From Polyangiaceae bacterium UTPRO1 (lineage in GTDB: Bacteria; Desulfobacterota; Binatia; UTPRO1): a stretch of 64,000 nucleotides of DNA. The notes below the pieces were generated by a model that worked only from the letters and a program-made list of their open reading frames with translations, did not search any database and was not told where the DNA came from. This document shows, one piece after another, positions 63,003 to 64,000 of the stretch (position 1 is its first letter; the number at the start of each line of letters is the position of its first letter). The stretch is from the NCBI GenBank assembly GCA_002050235.1, contig MWST01000024.1, positions 1 through 64,000 of the forward strand, read 5' to 3'. The translations under genes were made by a program, and so were the position numbers.

Positions 63003-64000
63003 ATGAAGATCACCACCTTGAACGATCTTCACGAGGTCGCACCCGATGCCTGGAATGCGTTGGTCGGAGAGGCTTCGCCATTCCTCGAGTGGGCCTGGCT
63101 CGCCTCCCTCGAGGAGGCGGGCTGCGTCGGCCGGGGCAGCGGCTGGCGGCCGCAGCATCTGGCATTGTGGGACGACTATGGGCGCCTGGCCGGCGCCTGT
63201 CCCCTCTACGTGAAGGAGCACAGCCAGGGCGAGTTCGTCTTCGATCACGGGTGGGCGCAGGCCGCGGCACGCGCCGGCATCCGCTACTATCCGAAGCTCG
63301 TCGTGGCGTCGCCCTTCACGCCGGCAACGGGCGTGCGCTTCCTCGCCCGCTCGGACATCGACCGCGCCCGGGTGGTGCGCGTGCTCGGCACTGCGCTCCG
63401 CGATCTCTGCGCGGACGGCGGCTACTCGTCGGTGCATGTGAACTTCTGCGTCCCCGAGGAGGCGGCGGTCCTCGCCGATCTCGGCTACCTGCGGCGTACT
63501 GGCTACCAGTTCCAATGGAGTAATCCCGGCTGGCGCACCTTCGACGACTACCTCGCCGCCCTCCGGAGCAAGCGCCGCAACCAGGTGCGGCGGGAGCAGC
63601 GCGAGCTCGTCGCGTCCGACGTGGTCCTGTCGACCTATGTCGGAGAGGCGATTCCCGACGAGCTCTTCGCGCCGATGTTCGACCTCTACCGCTCCACGGT
63701 CGAGAAGTTCGCCTGGGGACACCAGTACCTGAACGCGCGGCTCTTCGGTCTCCTGCGCCGGCGCTGGAAGCACCGCCTGGCCTTCGTGATCGCGCGGCGC
63801 CGCGGCCGCATCCTCGCCGGCGCCTTCAACGTCTGGAAAGGCGCGCTCCTCTACGGTCGCTACTGGGGAGCCTTCGAGGACGTCCGCCACCTGCACTTCA
63901 ACGTCTGTTATTACGCCGCCATCGAGCTCGCTCTGGCGCTCGGTGCGAGACGCTTCGAGCCGGGAGCAGGAGGGGAGTTCAAGCACTTGCGCGGATTCGA
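63003..64000 (+). CDS. FemAB/GNAT-like N-acyltransferase (COG3146, DUF482), 3' end beyond window
   Basis: The first 332 codons of a gene running off the window. ITTLNDLHEVAPDAWNALVG opens it; SPFLEWAWLASLEEAGCVG, CPLYVKEHSQGEFVFDHGW, GIRYYPKLVVASPFTP, FQWSNPGWRTFDDYLAALRS, LLYGRYWGAFEDVRHLHFNV and ARRFEPGAGGEFKHLRGF are the conserved blocks of the DUF482/COG3146 family. Length to the last block suggests only 40-70 residues are missing. The ATG at 63003 lacks a clear ribosome site. The family is thought to transfer acyl or aminoacyl groups; the substrate is not known. Confidence 0.9.
   Translation, partial: MKITTLNDLHEVAPDAWNALVGEASPFLEWAWLASLEEAGCVGRGSGWRPQHLALWDDYGRLAGACPLYVKEHSQGEFVFDHGWAQAAARAGIRYYPKLVVASPFTPATGVRFLARSDIDRARVVRVLGTALRDLCADGGYSSVHVNFCVPEEAAVLADLGYLRRTGYQFQWSNPGWRTFDDYLAALRSKRRNQVRREQRELVASDVVLSTYVGEAIPDELFAPMFDLYRSTVEKFAWGHQYLNARLFGLLRRRWKHRLAFVIARRRGRILAGAFNVWKGALLYGRYWGAFEDVRHLHFNVCYYAAIELALALGARRFEPGAGGEFKHLRGF

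Overview
The window is about 70% GC by inspection and packed with protein genes. Intergenic gaps are short; the longest gene-free stretch is 281 bp, upstream of icd. Many adjacent genes share 4-base start/stop overlaps. The content points to a free-living Gram-negative bacterium: heptosyltransferase-like and polyprenol-phosphate glycosyltransferases, a TonB-like protein, lipoproteins, TatA, a two-gene glycine decarboxylase, an ECF sigma/anti-sigma pair and an NtrC-type sigma-54 activator. A high-GC deltaproteobacterial, Binatota or Myxococcota-like lineage would fit. That is inference; there is no rRNA or taxonomic marker here.

Layout. (1) 1-7592, minus strand: envelope-sugar genes (epimerase fragment, ugd, GT2, GT9) with mtnP, a PfkB kinase, a diacylglycerol-kinase-like gene and rlmN. 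(2) 7724-12100: two large paralogous polytopic membrane proteins facing each other, separated by a relic of a third 3' end. (3) 12097-19171, minus strand: icd, mdh, sucC, sucD, ndk, then a GT-C-like membrane protein, a zinc-ribbon methyltransferase and the second membrane paralogue. (4) 19453-29254: a small lipoprotein, then the minus-strand series valS, nadC, birA, coaX, EF-G-like, conserved hypothetical and a glycosyltransferase-methyltransferase fusion. (5) 29348-32702: cupin, tRNA-Leu(CAG), zinc-ribbon/DUF3426 protein, tatA, TonB-like protein. (6) 32777-39337: folD, gcvT, gcvH, gcvPA, gcvPB on the minus strand, and a divergent alanine dehydrogenase gene interrupted by an in-frame TAG. (7) 39352-51227, minus strand: ECF sigma, anti-sigma, DUF3106, uvrB, uvrC, comEC, hisS, aspS, lipoprotein, probably one long transcription unit. 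(8) 51393-54891: histidine kinase, NtrC-type regulator and a degenerate receiver preceded by a sigma-54-like site. (9) 54857-64000: a methyltransferase, a double-length UvrA (1877 residues), a dodecin-like protein, DUF971, an epoxide-hydrolase-like enzyme and a truncated FemAB/GNAT-like gene.

How genes work together: UvrA, UvrB and UvrC form the complete nucleotide-excision repair excinuclease, and UvrA is a head-to-tail fusion that could make an intramolecular dimer. Icd, Mdh and SucCD cover three TCA steps. GcvT/H/PA/PB with FolD run glycine cleavage and one-carbon transfer. The glycosyltransferases, zinc-ribbon methyltransferases and paralogous membrane proteins look like surface-glycan machinery. 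No CRISPR array, insertion sequence, integrase or prophage gene was seen; the window reads as chromosomal backbone with several unusual gene architectures.
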